Below, piece after piece: positions 1 through 7,484 of a stretch of 14,494 bases of DNA. Each line of letters opens with the position of its first letter. Within the stretch, counting starts at the first letter, position 1. The notes beneath the pieces are model-generated. The model did no database searches and was not told the DNA's origin. It saw only the letters and a list, made by a program, of their open reading frames with translations. The translations under genes were made by a program, and so were the position numbers. Location: positions 1-14,494 of the forward strand of contig CAYLRE010000102.1 of the NCBI GenBank assembly GCA_964385715.1, read 5' to 3'. This stretch comes from MB-PLM-2 sp964385715. Its GTDB lineage: Bacteria > Planctomycetota > Planctomycetia > Pirellulales > UBA7805.

Positions 1-1695
1 CGGCAGCTCGACTTACCACTCTCCGCGTCGGTTGCCGACGAGTGGCAGCCGGCTGCTTCGCGCCAGCCATCCTGGATTGCTCGCAATCTTCCTTGGGCGG
101 CGCCTGCGGCGCTCTTGATTGCATTCGTCGCGTTCCTCCTTGTGAGAGATGGTCTGCAGGCGGAGATTGTGCTGCCCGAGATGGAAACAGTCCCGCGCGC
201 GGTCTCGGGCCTGTCTGGTGATGGGGCGTTATCTGGCGACCGGGCTTTATCCGGCGAAGGGGGAAGTGGTTCGGCTTCCTCTCGTACGGATGCGATGATG
301 GATGCAGGTGGGCCGCTTCCCAAGCTGGAAGACGATCCGCTGGCGGACGCTCGGGAAGTGACGCCCGAGGAAGCGGCAGCAGGCCAGGTTTCAATGGATG
401 CGGCCATCGAGACGCCGGGCGAATCGGCGGCCGATGCAGCGACTGATGACGAATCCGACGCTGCCGATCTGGTTGCCGATGGCGGTGGGACGAATGGGAC
501 AGAAGTGGCTTCCGCATTGGTGGTTGGTCCCCAGGCAGATGCCGACTACCGAACCTTGGCCGCGGCAATTCAGAATGCTTCTCGTAGTGACACCATTGAG
601 CTGCGATACGAAGGTCGCTCCGTGGCGGCGGAGGATCCGCTGGTTCTTTCCGGCAAACAAATCACGATTCGCGGCGGAGAGGGTTATTCGCCGGTCATCC
701 GCTTTCGCCCCAGCAGCGAAGACCTGGCAACCGGTGGTGGTGCGATGATTCGCGTTGTCAGTGGTCGGCTGACGTTGATCAATGTGCATGTTGAGTTGGA
801 TGTGCCGCGGGTGGAGCGATCCTCCGAGAATGGTGCGGCCGTTCCGAGGTTGATTGAAGCCGTCGAGGCCGAGCGAATTGAGCTGACTGGCTGCACGTTG
901 ACGGTGCGGCGAGACGCGACTGGCGACGACGAAAACGTGACTCTACCGCGAGTGCTGCGTGTGGCTGCTCCGACATTGCGCCGTTCTTTTCCGGCATTGC
1001 AAGGAAAGGCGAAGAGCGAGCTTGCCGTAGATCTGGAGGACTGCGTCGTGCGTGGTGAAGCCGTCTTTCTTGACGGCGACGCGCTCGGATCGGTCAACTG
1101 CCATTGGCGAAACGGACTGCTGGCGATCGACGGTCCTTTCGTGAAGGTCACAACGTACGAAACGGCGGGCCCACCTGCTGGACAGCTGCGGCTGAATCTA
1201 GAGCACGTGACACTCAATGCACGACGCGGGCTATGTGCCATGCAGGGCAGTCAAGGTTCTCGCTCCTTCCCGTCGGTGAAACTGAATCTTGTCGACTGCA
1301 TTGTGAAGACGGCCGGCGTTCCGTTGATCACGCAGCAGAGTTGGCACGACCAAAAGGTGCTACAAAGTGCGTTGCAGTGGAGCGGGCACAACAATGGCTT
1401 TGACGGATTCGAAGTCTTTTGGCAGATCGATCCGGGCTTTGGTAGCCAAGCGGTTCGCATGGAGTGGGGCCAGTGGAGCGATTTCTGGCCGGCCAGTGGT
1501 GGCAGCTCGCTTCGCCGCGTTGCTTGGCAGCAGCCGGTGAGCAATGCGGACGCCGCGTCGGTGCACCGCGCGGAGGATTACCGGTTGCGACGGGAGGACA
1601 ATCCTGCTGTGGGCGGGGCGACCGATGGCATGAGCGATATCGGTTTCATCGCCGACGAGCTTCCGCTCTTGCCGGCGGAACCGGCCAGGCGGTAA
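1..1695 (+). CDS. Membrane-anchored beta-helix protein, 5' end outside window
   Basis: Frame 1 is open from the first base to the TAA at 1693-1695 (564 visible residues), so the start probably lies upstream; the first in-window candidate start (TTG at 115) would cut through the membrane helix. Visible residues 1-30 are polar. Residues about 31-48 (PWAAPAALLIAFVAFLLV) form one transmembrane helix. Then comes an acidic, low-complexity stretch containing three near-copies of LSGD-x-A. From about residue 175 there is a region like a right-handed parallel beta-helix, with the pattern YRTLAAAIQNA...DTIELRYEG...ITIRGG typical of pectate-lyase-fold proteins. No catalytic motif is visible. A polar N-terminal part, one helix and an exported C-terminal part resemble planctomycete Ser/Thr kinases with sensor domains, but the kinase part, if any, is outside the window, so this is only a guess. 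The gene is convergent with the OPT transporter. Confidence 0.75.
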   Translation, partial: RQLDLPLSASVADEWQPAASRQPSWIARNLPWAAPAALLIAFVAFLLVRDGLQAEIVLPEMETVPRAVSGLSGDGALSGDRALSGEGGSGSASSRTDAMMDAGGPLPKLEDDPLADAREVTPEEAAAGQVSMDAAIETPGESAADAATDDESDAADLVADGGGTNGTEVASALVVGPQADADYRTLAAAIQNASRSDTIELRYEGRSVAAEDPLVLSGKQITIRGGEGYSPVIRFRPSSEDLATGGGAMIRVVSGRLTLINVHVELDVPRVERSSENGAAVPRLIEAVEAERIELTGCTLTVRRDATGDDENVTLPRVLRVAAPTLRRSFPALQGKAKSELAVDLEDCVVRGEAVFLDGDALGSVNCHWRNGLLAIDGPFVKVTTYETAGPPAGQLRLNLEHVTLNARRGLCAMQGSQGSRSFPSVKLNLVDCIVKTAGVPLITQQSWHDQKVLQSALQWSGHNNGFDGFEVFWQIDPGFGSQAVRMEWGQWSDFWPASGGSSLRRVAWQQPVSNADAASVHRAEDYRLRREDNPAVGGATDGMSDIGFIADELPLLPAEPARR

Positions 1696-1769
1696 TTCTT
1701 CTCTTTCGCGTGCAGTGACCCGGCCCGCGCGCTCACGTTGAATATTATTGCTTGCCTGTCGGTGCGGGC

Positions 1770-3854
1770 TTATGCCGGCGCGTCGGTGACACCACGCGAC
1801 TTGGAGGATTGGTAGATCCAGTAGCAGACGGCAAGCAGGAATGCGATCGACAAGCCGTACTGCATTGTCGTGGAAACCGGGGCGGATATCTTGATGTCCA
1901 AGGCGTGGAACATGGCCACGGCGATACCCACGATTGCCTCACCGGCGATGAGGCCGGAAGCCGCCAGCACACTCTGCCCTGTGGCATCATGTCCTGGTCG
2001 ATTAAGGCGATTGATCAGCACACCCAGGATTCCCCCAAGAACAAGCGCGACCACGGTGTAGAATGGGAGGTAGATCCCGACAGCGATCTGCATGACGTGC
2101 AATTTATATTGAAAGCCGATTTTCTGAATTAGAAGGCTGATCAAGAGCAATAAGAAACCGAAAGTCGCTCCTATTCCCATCATTCTCGGTTTGGGAGGGA
2201 TCTCGCCCCAACGAGCGGGAGACAACATTCCCCATTTGAATACGAACGGCGTCGCGTCCGCCTTGGACTGTTCGGCCTTGGTCGGAAACAGCGTCTGTGT
2301 GATGCTTGCCATCAGGGTCGCCTGAGGCGCGGGCAAATCGGGGTCAACGCCGATGCCTCCCTTTCCTTCCTCGTTCTTTGTAATGCTACCGTCGTGCAAG
2401 GTCTGTAAGATCGGGGCCAGCACCAGGCAGGCGACCACCACCGCAATGACCTGCATGATCTGCTGGCTGCGCGGTGAGGCGCCGACCAGATGGCCGGTCT
2501 TCAGATCGTTGCAGACGTCGCCCGATGTGCAGGCGGCACAACAAACGACACCCGCCACGCCGAGCGTTGCAATCACGGCTTGGGTGCCACTGTAGTCAAG
2601 TAGATAGATCAGCACGCCGGTGCTCAACAGCGCCATGATGGTCATGCCGGAAACCGGGCTATTCGAGTTGCCGACTAGGCCGACGATGTAACTGGCGACC
2701 GCGGTGAAGAAGAACGCCATGATGATCATCATCACAGTCGTTAGTATGGTGATGGGAACGTCGCGAGCCAGGACGGTGTAGTAAAGTCCAGCAATCACGA
2801 CGACGCTGATGCCAAGAAGTGCCAGGATCGTAGCCCCAGGCATGTCGCGTTCGGTGACATCTCGATCTGATTGGGTCGACTTCACGCGAAATTGTCCCGA
2901 CAGCTCCTTGACGGCGGCTGCCAGACCACGCCGTACTTGCCATAGGGAAATCAAACCCCCGACAACCATGGCTCCGACACCTAGGTAACGAACCTTGGTG
3001 GACCACAGTGTTCCGGCAATGTCCGTTGCCATCGCCGTCGGTGGATTCTTGATAGCCGCGTCAAGCGTCAGCGTTGAGCGGGTCGCTTCATCGAGCCCCG
3101 CGTAGGCACTTTCAAGAACCTCCGGCGTTACCTCAAGTAATGGAAGTGCTACCAACCAGCCAACCGCACCACCAAGAAACACCTGAATTGCGATGGGCAG
3201 GCCGACGATCACACCTACGCCAATTAGCATCGGGGACATGCCGCAGCCAGCATAAATGGCGTGCGTGCCGACAACTTTGGCAAAAACAATCTTCTTCGCC
3301 AGGACGCCGAAGAGTGAAGCGAGCATTTCAAATAATGCACCGATCCCGAGTCCCGATAAAACGATGCGAAGGCCAGCCTCGGCGGCTCCGACATTCTCGT
3401 CAGAGGCTCCCGCGCGAATCACTTCCGCGCACGCTTTTCCTTCGGGGTAGGTAAGCTCCGGACTGTCGACCACAAAGATGCGTAGCATCGGAATCATGAA
3501 AAGGATTCCGAGCATTCCGCCGCCGAGTCCGACAAGCGTAATGGTTAGATAGCTTCCGCTAAACGACTCCCACGCGCCCGCGATCAACAGAGCCGGTATC
3601 GTAAAGACGATTCCCGCCGCGATCGATTCACCAGCCGACGCAGCTGTCTGAACCATGTTGACTTCGAGAACGTTTCGGCGTCGAAAGGCCCCGCGGAGAA
3701 TGCCGGTCGCGATGACGGCGGCGGGAATCGAGGCGGACACGGTCATTCCAACGCGAATGCCGAGATAGACGTTGGCGGCACCCATCACCACTGAGAGGAT
3801 GATGCCGAGCACGATGGCGTGAAGCGTAAGTTCGTTACGGTCGTTTTGCTGCAT
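1770..3854 (-). CDS. OPT-family oligopeptide transporter
   Basis: A polytopic inner-membrane protein of 694 residues with about 16 hydrophobic segments, the usual count for the OPT (oligopeptide transporter) family, whose members import peptides or metal-chelate compounds, probably by proton coupling. Family-like stretches are NVYLGIRVGMTVSASIP near the N-terminus, GNSNSPVSGMTI around residue 395, and a DLKTGHLVGASPRSQQ stretch around residues 450-464. The ATG at 3854 was chosen because GGAG lies 7 bases upstream and the first residues (MQQNDRNELT) lead straight into helix 1. The frame runs 60 codons further upstream, to 4034, but that part is Arg/Cys-rich and unlike the family. The substrate cannot be read from the sequence. 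No peptidase or metal gene is adjacent. It faces the beta-helix gene with a 74-base gap that holds no clear terminator. Confidence 0.93.
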   Translation of the reverse strand: MQQNDRNELTLHAIVLGIILSVVMGAANVYLGIRVGMTVSASIPAAVIATGILRGAFRRRNVLEVNMVQTAASAGESIAAGIVFTIPALLIAGAWESFSGSYLTITLVGLGGGMLGILFMIPMLRIFVVDSPELTYPEGKACAEVIRAGASDENVGAAEAGLRIVLSGLGIGALFEMLASLFGVLAKKIVFAKVVGTHAIYAGCGMSPMLIGVGVIVGLPIAIQVFLGGAVGWLVALPLLEVTPEVLESAYAGLDEATRSTLTLDAAIKNPPTAMATDIAGTLWSTKVRYLGVGAMVVGGLISLWQVRRGLAAAVKELSGQFRVKSTQSDRDVTERDMPGATILALLGISVVVIAGLYYTVLARDVPITILTTVMMIIMAFFFTAVASYIVGLVGNSNSPVSGMTIMALLSTGVLIYLLDYSGTQAVIATLGVAGVVCCAACTSGDVCNDLKTGHLVGASPRSQQIMQVIAVVVACLVLAPILQTLHDGSITKNEEGKGGIGVDPDLPAPQATLMASITQTLFPTKAEQSKADATPFVFKWGMLSPARWGEIPPKPRMMGIGATFGFLLLLISLLIQKIGFQYKLHVMQIAVGIYLPFYTVVALVLGGILGVLINRLNRPGHDATGQSVLAASGLIAGEAIVGIAVAMFHALDIKISAPVSTTMQYGLSIAFLLAVCYWIYQSSKSRGVTDAPA

Positions 3855-3880
3855 ATTGAATCTCCATGAATTGAACCGCG

Positions 3881-3909
3881 AATGTATCGCAGCCGCACAG
3901 TGAAAACAA
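3881..3909 (-). promoter_or_regulatory. Candidate promoter for the OPT gene
   Basis: Read on the minus strand, TTGTTT (3909-3904) and TACATT (3886-3881) are separated by exactly 17 bases and would start transcription about 20 bases before the ATG at 3854. The match to the sigma-70 consensus is weak (3/6 and 4/6). Confidence 0.25.
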
Positions 3910-3921
3910 GCTGGTACCGCA

Positions 3922-3960
3922 GCAAAACAGGCCGTTTTGCGGAGGAAAGGGGGCCGTTTT
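3922..3960. repeat. Palindrome and direct repeats upstream of the OPT gene
   Basis: GCAAAAC (3922-3928) and GTTTTGC (3934-3940) form a perfect 7-base inverted repeat around a 5-base centre. GGCCGTTTT occurs at 3930-3938 and again at 3952-3960, 22 bases apart, about two helical turns. They lie just upstream of the candidate OPT -35 box, a plausible site for a regulator. Binding is inference only. Confidence 0.4.
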
Positions 3961-4073
3961 CGTCGATTCTGACGCTTCCGCGTCTCGTGTTGTCGGTCGA
4001 GGTACGACGCCGTGCAAGTGTGGTTAATCGGCACTGCAGTTGACCAGTTTTGCGCAGGCTAACAGGTCGTTGA

Positions 4074-4103
4074 TTGACACCTCGCAGATTGGCTCGGTTA
4101 AAT
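4074..4103 (+). promoter_or_regulatory. Candidate sigma-70-like promoter for the CxxCH protein
   Basis: A perfect TTGACA (4074-4079) is followed after 18 bases by TTAAAT (4098-4103), which matches TATAAT at 4 of 6 positions. Transcription would start near 4110, giving a leader of about 105 bases before the ATG at 4215. Confidence 0.4.
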
Positions 4104-4214
4104 GAGGGCCACCGAGCGGTGATTCCCACCTTACGTCCCTGCCGAAGGTTTCTTGATCAGGCATTCCCACCATTGTCCCGCTCGGGGCAGGACGACCATT
4201 CTGGAGAGATTGTC

Positions 4215-4673
4215 ATGGAGAAGTTAATCTTGTCGTGCGCGACGATTACCGTCGCTGTCCTTCTGGTATTCGCCGCCGCAGGGCGACCAGCTGAGGCCCG
4301 CACGAAGTACAAGAATGCCTTTTATGAAAAGTACGCGGAAGGTGAATACAAGGCGGTCGCCAACGACAGCGTGTCCGGGCGTTGCTGGCTTTGCCACGTC
4401 AATATGAAGAAGTACAACCCGCCCGAAGATGGTCTCAAGAAGCGGGTACGCAATAACTACGGCAAGGCGATTAGCAAGTTCATCAAGAAGAACGAAAAGG
4501 ACCAAGCGAAGATCATCGATGCGCTGGAAAAGGCCGCCGAGGTGCAGTCCAATCCAGCGGACGCGAAATCTCCAACGTTTGGTGAATTGATTGAGAGCGG
4601 AAAGTTGCCGGGCGATGGCGTTGCCGACGAAGAGGATCTGAAGCGGGCACGCCAGCTGCGAGATGCCGAGTAG
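4215..4673 (+). CDS. Small secreted protein with one CxxCH haem motif
   Basis: A 152-residue protein starting at ATG 4215, with GGAGAG at 4203-4208 as ribosome binding site. Residues 1-28 look like a Sec signal peptide (Lys3, hydrophobic core 9-22, likely cleavage after AEA). CWLCH at residues 57-61 is a single c-type haem attachment motif, so the protein is probably exported and may carry one covalent haem. The rest is lysine-rich and probably helical, ending in an acidic tail. The mature chain has only one methionine (Met64, three residues after the haem histidine) and one histidine (His61), so the usual distal ligand of a class I cytochrome is missing. I do not recognise a named family; an electron carrier is possible but unproven. 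It is a single gene: the OPT transporter diverges from it, and a strong hairpin terminator follows 62 bases after the stop. Confidence 0.8.
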   Translation: MEKLILSCATITVAVLLVFAAAGRPAEARTKYKNAFYEKYAEGEYKAVANDSVSGRCWLCHVNMKKYNPPEDGLKKRVRNNYGKAISKFIKKNEKDQAKIIDALEKAAEVQSNPADAKSPTFGELIESGKLPGDGVADEEDLKRARQLRDAE

Positions 4674-4735
4674 AAATCGCGATAGCAACTGTAGCGTTCT
4701 GTATTGCGAAGCGCGTTGCATCGCGCGTTCACAAA

Positions 4736-4774
4736 AAAACGAGGTCGGGCGAATTGTCGCCGCGGCCTCGTTTT
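4736..4774. terminator. Bidirectional rho-independent terminator
   Basis: AAAACGAGGTCG (4736-4747) pairs with CGGCCTCGTTTT (4763-4774), giving 12 pairs including one G-T. Inside it GGCGA (4748-4752) pairs with TCGCC (4757-4761) around an ATTG loop, with one bulged G at 4762. The plus strand continues TTTTCTTTTT (4771-4780), and the minus strand has seven Ts (4739-4733). It sits between the stop codons of two convergent genes, so it can end transcription from both sides. Confidence 0.92.
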
Positions 4775-4807
4775 CTTTTTGTGGTGGATGTTCGCGCTGG
4801 TGACGCG

Positions 4808-5605
4808 TTACTGGCGAATCGTATCGCGGACAATCGCGGCATTCGCGAGGGCGACCTGAATCGCTCGGTTCAGCTGGCGACGGGTTTCGTCGGAGTAGTC
4901 CAGGTCGAGCCAGAGAACCATGCCGCTCGCATCCAGCAGATATGTGCGGGGAATGTACTCCGTCGCAACCTGGTCGAAGGCCTTGCCGTCCTCGTCGACG
5001 AGAATTGGAAACTTGACGCCTGCCTTTTCAGCGGCCGCGCGGGCGTCTGCTGCGGATTGGCCGCGGTTGATGGCAATTACGTTGAGGCCTTGGGCTGCGA
5101 ATCGCTCGACGACTTCCGGTCCTAGGTCAGAAAGCTGCCAAGCGGAGAAGGGGTTTTCGGCATCCCAGAAGCAAACGACCGTGACTCGCTCACCCAAAAA
5201 GGCGCTAAGCTTCTTTGGTTCGCCATTCGTGTCGACTAACTCCAAGTCCGGCATCTGCTGGCCGACTTGTACCTTGCAGGTGGCTTTGTGCTGCTCACTG
5301 AGGTGTACGATCGGCAGCGATTCAGGCTCCTTGGATGCCTTCTCGGCGACTTCCGGCTTGGCTGCGGCGGAAGTCGATTCGGCTTCGGGAGACAAATCGT
5401 CGACGGCTTCTGGGGCAAGAGACGAATTGTCCGCCACGGGGGCCGAAGTTTGCGGAGTGGCCGCAGTCTTTTCGGCCGGAGGATTTGAACTGTTCGTTGC
5501 CGACGAAGACGGTGTCTTCGGGGCTCCGGTCGTTTCGCCAGAACAGCCTGCCGTGACGACTACGACAAGCACAAGGACCAGGGCGATGTTGTTCTTGAGA
5601 TTCAT
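4808..5605 (-). CDS. TlpA-like thioredoxin-fold lipoprotein without CxxC
   Basis: A 265-residue protein. Residues 1-21 are a lipoprotein signal with lipobox VTAGC and lipidation at Cys21. Residues 22-105 form a flexible Ser/Pro/Ala/Glu-rich linker. Residues 110-265 form a TlpA/AhpC-TSA type thioredoxin fold: GQQMPDLELVDTNG opening, VTVVCFW strand, the cis-proline region EYIPRTYLLD with Pro219, and a DASG turn. Where TlpA has FWATWCPPC, this protein has FWDAENPFS, so both active-site cysteines are replaced (Asn151 and Ser154). Cys110 and Cys145 remain but are not in the redox position. Ordinary disulfide exchange is therefore unlikely; a binding or structural role is possible. The start ATG at 5605 has GGAAGGA about 10 bases upstream. 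It lies 102 bases downstream of aspS on the same strand. Confidence 0.87.
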   Translation of the reverse strand: MNLKNNIALVLVLVVVVTAGCSGETTGAPKTPSSSATNSSNPPAEKTAATPQTSAPVADNSSLAPEAVDDLSPEAESTSAAAKPEVAEKASKEPESLPIVHLSEQHKATCKVQVGQQMPDLELVDTNGEPKKLSAFLGERVTVVCFWDAENPFSAWQLSDLGPEVVERFAAQGLNVIAINRGQSAADARAAAEKAGVKFPILVDEDGKAFDQVATEYIPRTYLLDASGMVLWLDLDYSDETRRQLNRAIQVALANAAIVRDTIRQ

Positions 5606-5676
5606 GTAGGATCGTTCCTTCCGTGAAACGCTTATTCGCTGCGTCTAACGTGTTATTTTCACCAAAATTGTCTTTG

Positions 5677-5696
5677 AGCGTCAATGCCAGCGTCAA
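5677..5696. repeat. 12-base-spaced direct repeat AGCGTCAA
   Basis: AGCGTCAA occurs at 5677-5684 and 5689-5696, separated by TGCC, in the 102-base gap between aspS and the lipoprotein gene. On the minus strand it reads TTGACGCT twice, so it contains two -35-like TTGACG boxes. No good -10 box sits at the right distance. It may be a promoter or regulator site for the lipoprotein gene, or chance. Confidence 0.3.
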
Positions 5697-5707
5697 ACCG
5701 CCCGGCA

Positions 5708-7477
5708 CTACCGGTTGATTTTGATCGAAAGCTCCTTCAGCTGTTTCGTTTCGACCTCGCCGGGGGCCTGCGTCATCAGGTCTGTGGCCCGCTGCGTTTT
5801 GGGGAATGCGATGCAATCTCGGATGTTATCGAGATTTCCGAATAGCATCACCCAGCGATCGATTCCGAGTGCGATGCCACCGTGCGGGGGAGCACCGAAC
5901 TTGAGGGCGTCAAGCAGGAATCCGAATCGCTCGGCGGCCGTCTCATCGTCGATGCCGAGCAGGCCAAAGACCTTTTTCTGGACCTCGCCGTCGTGAATTC
6001 GAATCGTTCCGCCACCGGCTTCGGAGCCGTTGATTACCAGGTCGTAGGCGATTGCCCGGCACTTGCTCGGATCGGTATCGAGCAATTCGATGTCCTGCGG
6101 TCGCGGTGCTGTGAACGGGTGATGCATGGCGGTCGTTTCGCCGGTCTCTTCGTCCACGTCGAACATCGGGAACTCAACGACCCAAGAGAAGTTCATGTCG
6201 GATGGGTCGTAGAGTTTCAATTCCGCACCGAGGCGAACGCGTAGGCCGTTGAGGGCCTTGCAGGTCACTTCCCAGCTGTCGGCAACGAACAACAAGAAGT
6301 CGCCAGGCTCGGCGTCCATGCGATCGCGAATCGCGGCCAACAGTTCGTCGTCAAAGTTCTTGGCAATCGGCGAAGCGAGGGTGCCATCGTCTTCGACCTT
6401 GAACCAGGCGAGTCCCTTGGCACCGAAGTCTTGTTGGATGTAAGCAGTCAGTTCGTCGATGCCCTTTCGGGAGTACTGATCCTTCGCGCCCTTGGCGTTG
6501 AAGCCACGAACGTGCCCGCCACTATCGGCTACGCCACGGAAGACGCGGAAGTCGGTTTTGCCTGCCAGGTCGGTGATGTCAACAAGTTCCATACCGAAAC
6601 GCAAGTCCGGGGCGTCGTGACCGAATCGCTCCATCGCTTCGTCGTACGTCATCCGCGGCAGCGGCAACGAAACTTCAATGCCCAGAATCTCTTTCGCCAA
6701 CTTGGCGGTCAGCATGTCGATCATCCCGATTACGTCGTCCATCTCGACGAACGCCATTTCCATATCGAGTTGGGTGAACTCGGGCTGACGATCAGCGCGA
6801 AGGTCTTCGTCGCGGAAGCAGCGTGCAACCTGTACGTAGCGGTCATAGCCGGCGATCATCAAGATCTGCTTGTAGAGTTGCGGCGACTGCGGCAGCGCGA
6901 AGAATTGACCAGGATGCACGCGGCTCGGCACGAGGTAATCGCGAGCACCTTCAGGGGTGCTGCGGCCGAGGACCGGGGTCTCGACGTCGATGAATCCGTG
7001 CTCTTCAAAGTGGTCACGCATCCCTTTGACGATCTTGCTTCGCAGTAGCATCGTCTTCTGCATCTCTTTGCGACGCAGATCGAGATAGCGGTACTTAAGT
7101 CGTAGGTCCTCGCCGGGCAGGTCTACCGAACTCGGCTGGAAGGGCGGGTTCTCACTGGCATTAAAGATTGTCAGGTCGCTGACGCGAACTTCGACTTCGC
7201 CGGTGTCAAGTTTTGGATTGACGGTGCCTTCGGGGCGAGGTGCGACCTTGCCGGTGACGGAGATGACAAATTCCGAGCGGACTTGGCGAGCCGCCGCCTT
7301 GGCTGCTTCGCTGCTGTCGGGGCTGACAACGATCTGGGTGTGTCCGTAGCGATCTCGTAGATCGATGAACAACAGGCCTTCGCCGTGGTCGCGATAGGTG
7401 TCGGCCCAACCGCTGAGCGTGACTTCTTCTCCAACATGCTCGCTACGGAGTTCCCCGCAGGTATGTGTACGTAACAA
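5708..7477 (-). CDS. aspS: Aspartyl-tRNA synthetase, probably non-discriminating
   Basis: Class IIb aminoacyl-tRNA synthetase that charges tRNA-Asp with aspartate in the cytoplasm. With the TTG start at 7477 it has 589 residues, matching bacterial AspRS (590 in E. coli). It opens with an OB-fold anticodon domain (RTHTCGELRSEHVG, GWADTYRDHG, FIDLRDRYG). Motif 2 (RDEDLRADRQPEF) is near residues 218-231 and motif 3 (GIALGIDR) near residue 535, with a bacterial insertion domain between them. The TTG is preceded by GAGGAG 7 bases upstream, and translation then begins MLRTHTCGEL like the family. The frame runs 22 codons further, to 7543, but that part is not family-like. His31 and the Gly in RPEG (residue 84) are the residues reported in non-discriminating AspRS, which also charges tRNA-Asn. 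It is downstream of miaA by 156 bases. Confidence 0.97.
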   Translation of the reverse strand: MLRTHTCGELRSEHVGEEVTLSGWADTYRDHGEGLLFIDLRDRYGHTQIVVSPDSSEAAKAAARQVRSEFVISVTGKVAPRPEGTVNPKLDTGEVEVRVSDLTIFNASENPPFQPSSVDLPGEDLRLKYRYLDLRRKEMQKTMLLRSKIVKGMRDHFEEHGFIDVETPVLGRSTPEGARDYLVPSRVHPGQFFALPQSPQLYKQILMIAGYDRYVQVARCFRDEDLRADRQPEFTQLDMEMAFVEMDDVIGMIDMLTAKLAKEILGIEVSLPLPRMTYDEAMERFGHDAPDLRFGMELVDITDLAGKTDFRVFRGVADSGGHVRGFNAKGAKDQYSRKGIDELTAYIQQDFGAKGLAWFKVEDDGTLASPIAKNFDDELLAAIRDRMDAEPGDFLLFVADSWEVTCKALNGLRVRLGAELKLYDPSDMNFSWVVEFPMFDVDEETGETTAMHHPFTAPRPQDIELLDTDPSKCRAIAYDLVINGSEAGGGTIRIHDGEVQKKVFGLLGIDDETAAERFGFLLDALKFGAPPHGGIALGIDRWVMLFGNLDNIRDCIAFPKTQRATDLMTQAPGEVETKQLKELSIKINR

Positions 7478-7484
7478 AGTGAAA

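Larger units (their letters stand above)
3855..4214. other. Divergent intergenic region, OPT transporter / CxxCH protein
   Basis: This 360-base spacer contains no convincing gene. It holds a perfect TTGACA box with a weak -10 on the plus strand, a weak promoter candidate on the minus strand, a 7-base inverted repeat (3922-3940), a 9-base direct repeat GGCCGTTTT (3930-3938 and 3952-3960), a 9-base direct repeat ATTCCCACC (4122-4130 and 4163-4171) and two interleaved inverted repeats (4112-4193). Open frames crossing it are upstream extensions of the two flanking genes, with unlikely composition. Confidence 0.7.

Noticed and set aside
684..1241. Long minus-strand frame inside the beta-helix gene
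   Set aside because: Its composition is Arg/Ser/Thr/Pro-rich with no domain signal, and the plus strand carries a continuous structured protein.
1696..1769. Possible terminator between the beta-helix gene and the OPT gene
   Set aside because: Only weak 4-base stems (GTGA/TCAC, CGTG/CACG) with long loops are present, and no T run follows.
3855..4034. 60-codon N-terminal extension of the OPT transporter
   Set aside because: It is Arg/Cys-rich, unlike the family, and the internal ATG at 3854 has GGAG at good spacing and leads directly into the first helix.
4074..4214. 47-codon extension upstream of the CxxCH protein
   Set aside because: It would bury the signal peptide inside the protein; ATG 4215 has GGAGAG upstream.
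4920..5609. Long plus-strand frame of 229 codons opposite the lipoprotein gene
   Set aside because: It is a Ser/Ala-rich mirror of the real gene, which has a lipobox and a thioredoxin fold on the other strand.
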